From: an uncultured Thalassospira sp.
GTDB taxonomy: Bacteria; Pseudomonadota; Alphaproteobacteria; Rhodospirillales_A; Thalassospiraceae
NCBI GenBank assembly: GCA_946885765.1
Contig: CAMPHD010000221.1
Coordinates: forward strand, 1-5,820
Direction of reading: 5' to 3'
Length of the DNA: 5,820 bases
The notes beneath the pieces were generated by a model. It searched no databases. It was not told the origin of the DNA and saw only the letters and a list, made by a program, of their open reading frames with translations. Numbering within the stretch: position 1 is the first letter of the stretch; the number at the start of each line of letters is the position of its first letter. Positions 5,023-5,820 of this stretch are shown here, piece by piece. A program made the position numbers and the translations under genes.

Positions 5023-5820
5023 TCGGGGCTCCCAGCGGTGGTGGCGTGAAAGGCGTTGATAAACTGAAAAAGGTTTTCAGCCAGTGTGTTACTGACATAA
5101 CCGCCTTCCTGCACTAGCACGGTTGGCAGTTTGAGGCTGCCAATTTTTTCACCGATTTTGGCAAATCCGCCGGGTGTCACGGCAAGTCCGCCAAACGGAT
5201 CATCCGATGATGCATCCAGACCCAGTGCAATGACAACCGCATCGGCGTTGAAATGATCAATCATGGCAAGCGCGCGATCAAGGGCGGCTAGAAACGCATC
5301 ATCGCCGCTGCCAAGAGGCAGGGGATAATTGTGGTTGAAACCAAGCCCTGCACCCTGTCCGCGTTCTTCGGCATAGCCCCAGAAAAACGGATAGAAATCG
5401 CGTGGATCGGCATGGATCGACAGCGTCATGACATCATCACGGGCATAGAAAATATGCTGCGTGCCGTTGCCATGATGCAGATCGACATCAAGGATCGCAA
5501 CCCGGTCGTATTTGGCGCGCAGTTCCTGTGCGGCGATGGCACTGTTGTTCAGGTAACAGAAACCACCGGCGATATCGCGGCTGGCATGATGGCCGGGCGG
5601 GCGGCACAGGGCATAGGCCGATTGGGCATTTTCATCGCGGACACGGCGGGTGGCGGCAATGGCGGTTTGCGCACTGGCATAAGCCGATTGCCAGGTGGTT
5701 GCCGAAATCGGACAGGATGTATCGCCCATGTGAAAGCCGGCCTTGCCCGCCGGTGATCTTGGATAGGGGCCAAGCCGGTCAAATGGATGAATGCCGGGCA
5801 CCACCAGATCGGAACCACCG
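5019..5820 (-). CDS. Histone deacetylase / acetylpolyamine amidohydrolase-family enzyme (N-terminus beyond window)
   Basis: The frame is open to the window edge and shows 266 residues; about 100 N-terminal residues typical of the family lie outside. A GTG at 5802-5804 is probably an internal codon, because the sequence before it stays open and the family extends further. The zinc-hydrolase signature is complete in the visible part. Tandem histidines are in RPPGHHA (73-79, His77/His78), followed by GGFCYLNNSAIAAQ. The Asp113-x-His115 zinc ligands are in DVDLHHGNG, the third ligand is Asp202 in LGLDASSDDP, and the transition-state tyrosine is Tyr241 in VQEGGY. The segment with YPFFWGYAEE, then GFNHNYPLPLG, is typical of the bacterial acetylpolyamine-amidohydrolase branch. 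In bacteria such enzymes deacetylate small acetylated amines more often than proteins, so an acetylated polyamine or amino-acid side chain is the likely substrate. It is the first visible gene of the operon; its promoter is not in the window. The stop overlaps the next start by 4 bases. Confidence 0.92.
   Translation of the reverse strand, partial: GGSDLVVPGIHPFDRLGPYPRSPAGKAGFHMGDTSCPISATTWQSAYASAQTAIAATRRVRDENAQSAYALCRPPGHHASRDIAGGFCYLNNSAIAAQELRAKYDRVAILDVDLHHGNGTQHIFYARDDVMTLSIHADPRDFYPFFWGYAEERGQGAGLGFNHNYPLPLGSGDDAFLAALDRALAMIDHFNADAVVIALGLDASSDDPFGGLAVTPGGFAKIGEKIGSLKLPTVLVQEGGYVSNTLAENLFQFINAFHATTAGSPE

Noticed and set aside
2172..5820. Ectoine degradation or a polyamine-uptake cluster
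   Set aside because: No ectoine hydrolase of the M24 type, no AstE-like deacetylase and no transporter genes are visible. The match would rest only on general deacetylase chemistry.

Overview
The window looks like ordinary chromosome of an alphaproteobacterium. GC is moderate, coding density is high, and RBS-preceded ATG starts are the rule. Protein flavour suggests a marine Rhodospirillales such as Thalassospira, but that placement is a guess from protein resemblance. No mobile element, RNA gene, CRISPR array or sign of foreign DNA was seen.

Layout, left to right. (1) Positions 1-193, plus strand: the 3' end of a probable hotdog thioesterase, closed by a strong hairpin terminator at 214-241. 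(2) Positions 246-755, minus strand: a RimJ/RimL-type GNAT acetyltransferase, convergent with the thioesterase and divergent from the next gene. (3) Positions 756-857: a 102-bp divergent intergenic region. (4) Positions 858-2096, plus strand: a two-domain protein, an alpha/beta hydrolase fused to an OsmC-like domain. (5) Positions 2117-2147: a symmetric, bidirectional terminator separating that gene from the convergent minus-strand operon. (6) Positions 2172-5820, minus strand: four tightly packed genes. In transcription order they are a histone-deacetylase/acetylpolyamine-amidohydrolase-family enzyme (its N-terminus lies outside the window), a DauA-like FAD D-amino-acid dehydrogenase (ATGA overlap), an M20 ArgE/DapE-type metallo-deacylase (22-nt gap) and a RidA-family imine deaminase (42-nt gap).

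The minus-strand operon is the most interesting part. Two zinc-type amide hydrolases of unrelated folds sit beside an imine-producing flavoenzyme and an imine-hydrolysing RidA protein. A coherent reading is stepwise deacylation of an N-acylated amino acid or polyamine-like compound, then FAD-dependent oxidation of the freed amine to an imino acid, then RidA-assisted hydrolysis to a keto acid and ammonia. The substrate cannot be read from the sequence. The flavoenzyme lacks the glutamate and histidine I recall from the substrate pocket of DauA, and the RidA protein lacks the tyrosine typical of canonical RidA. A simple D-arginine label is therefore probably wrong.
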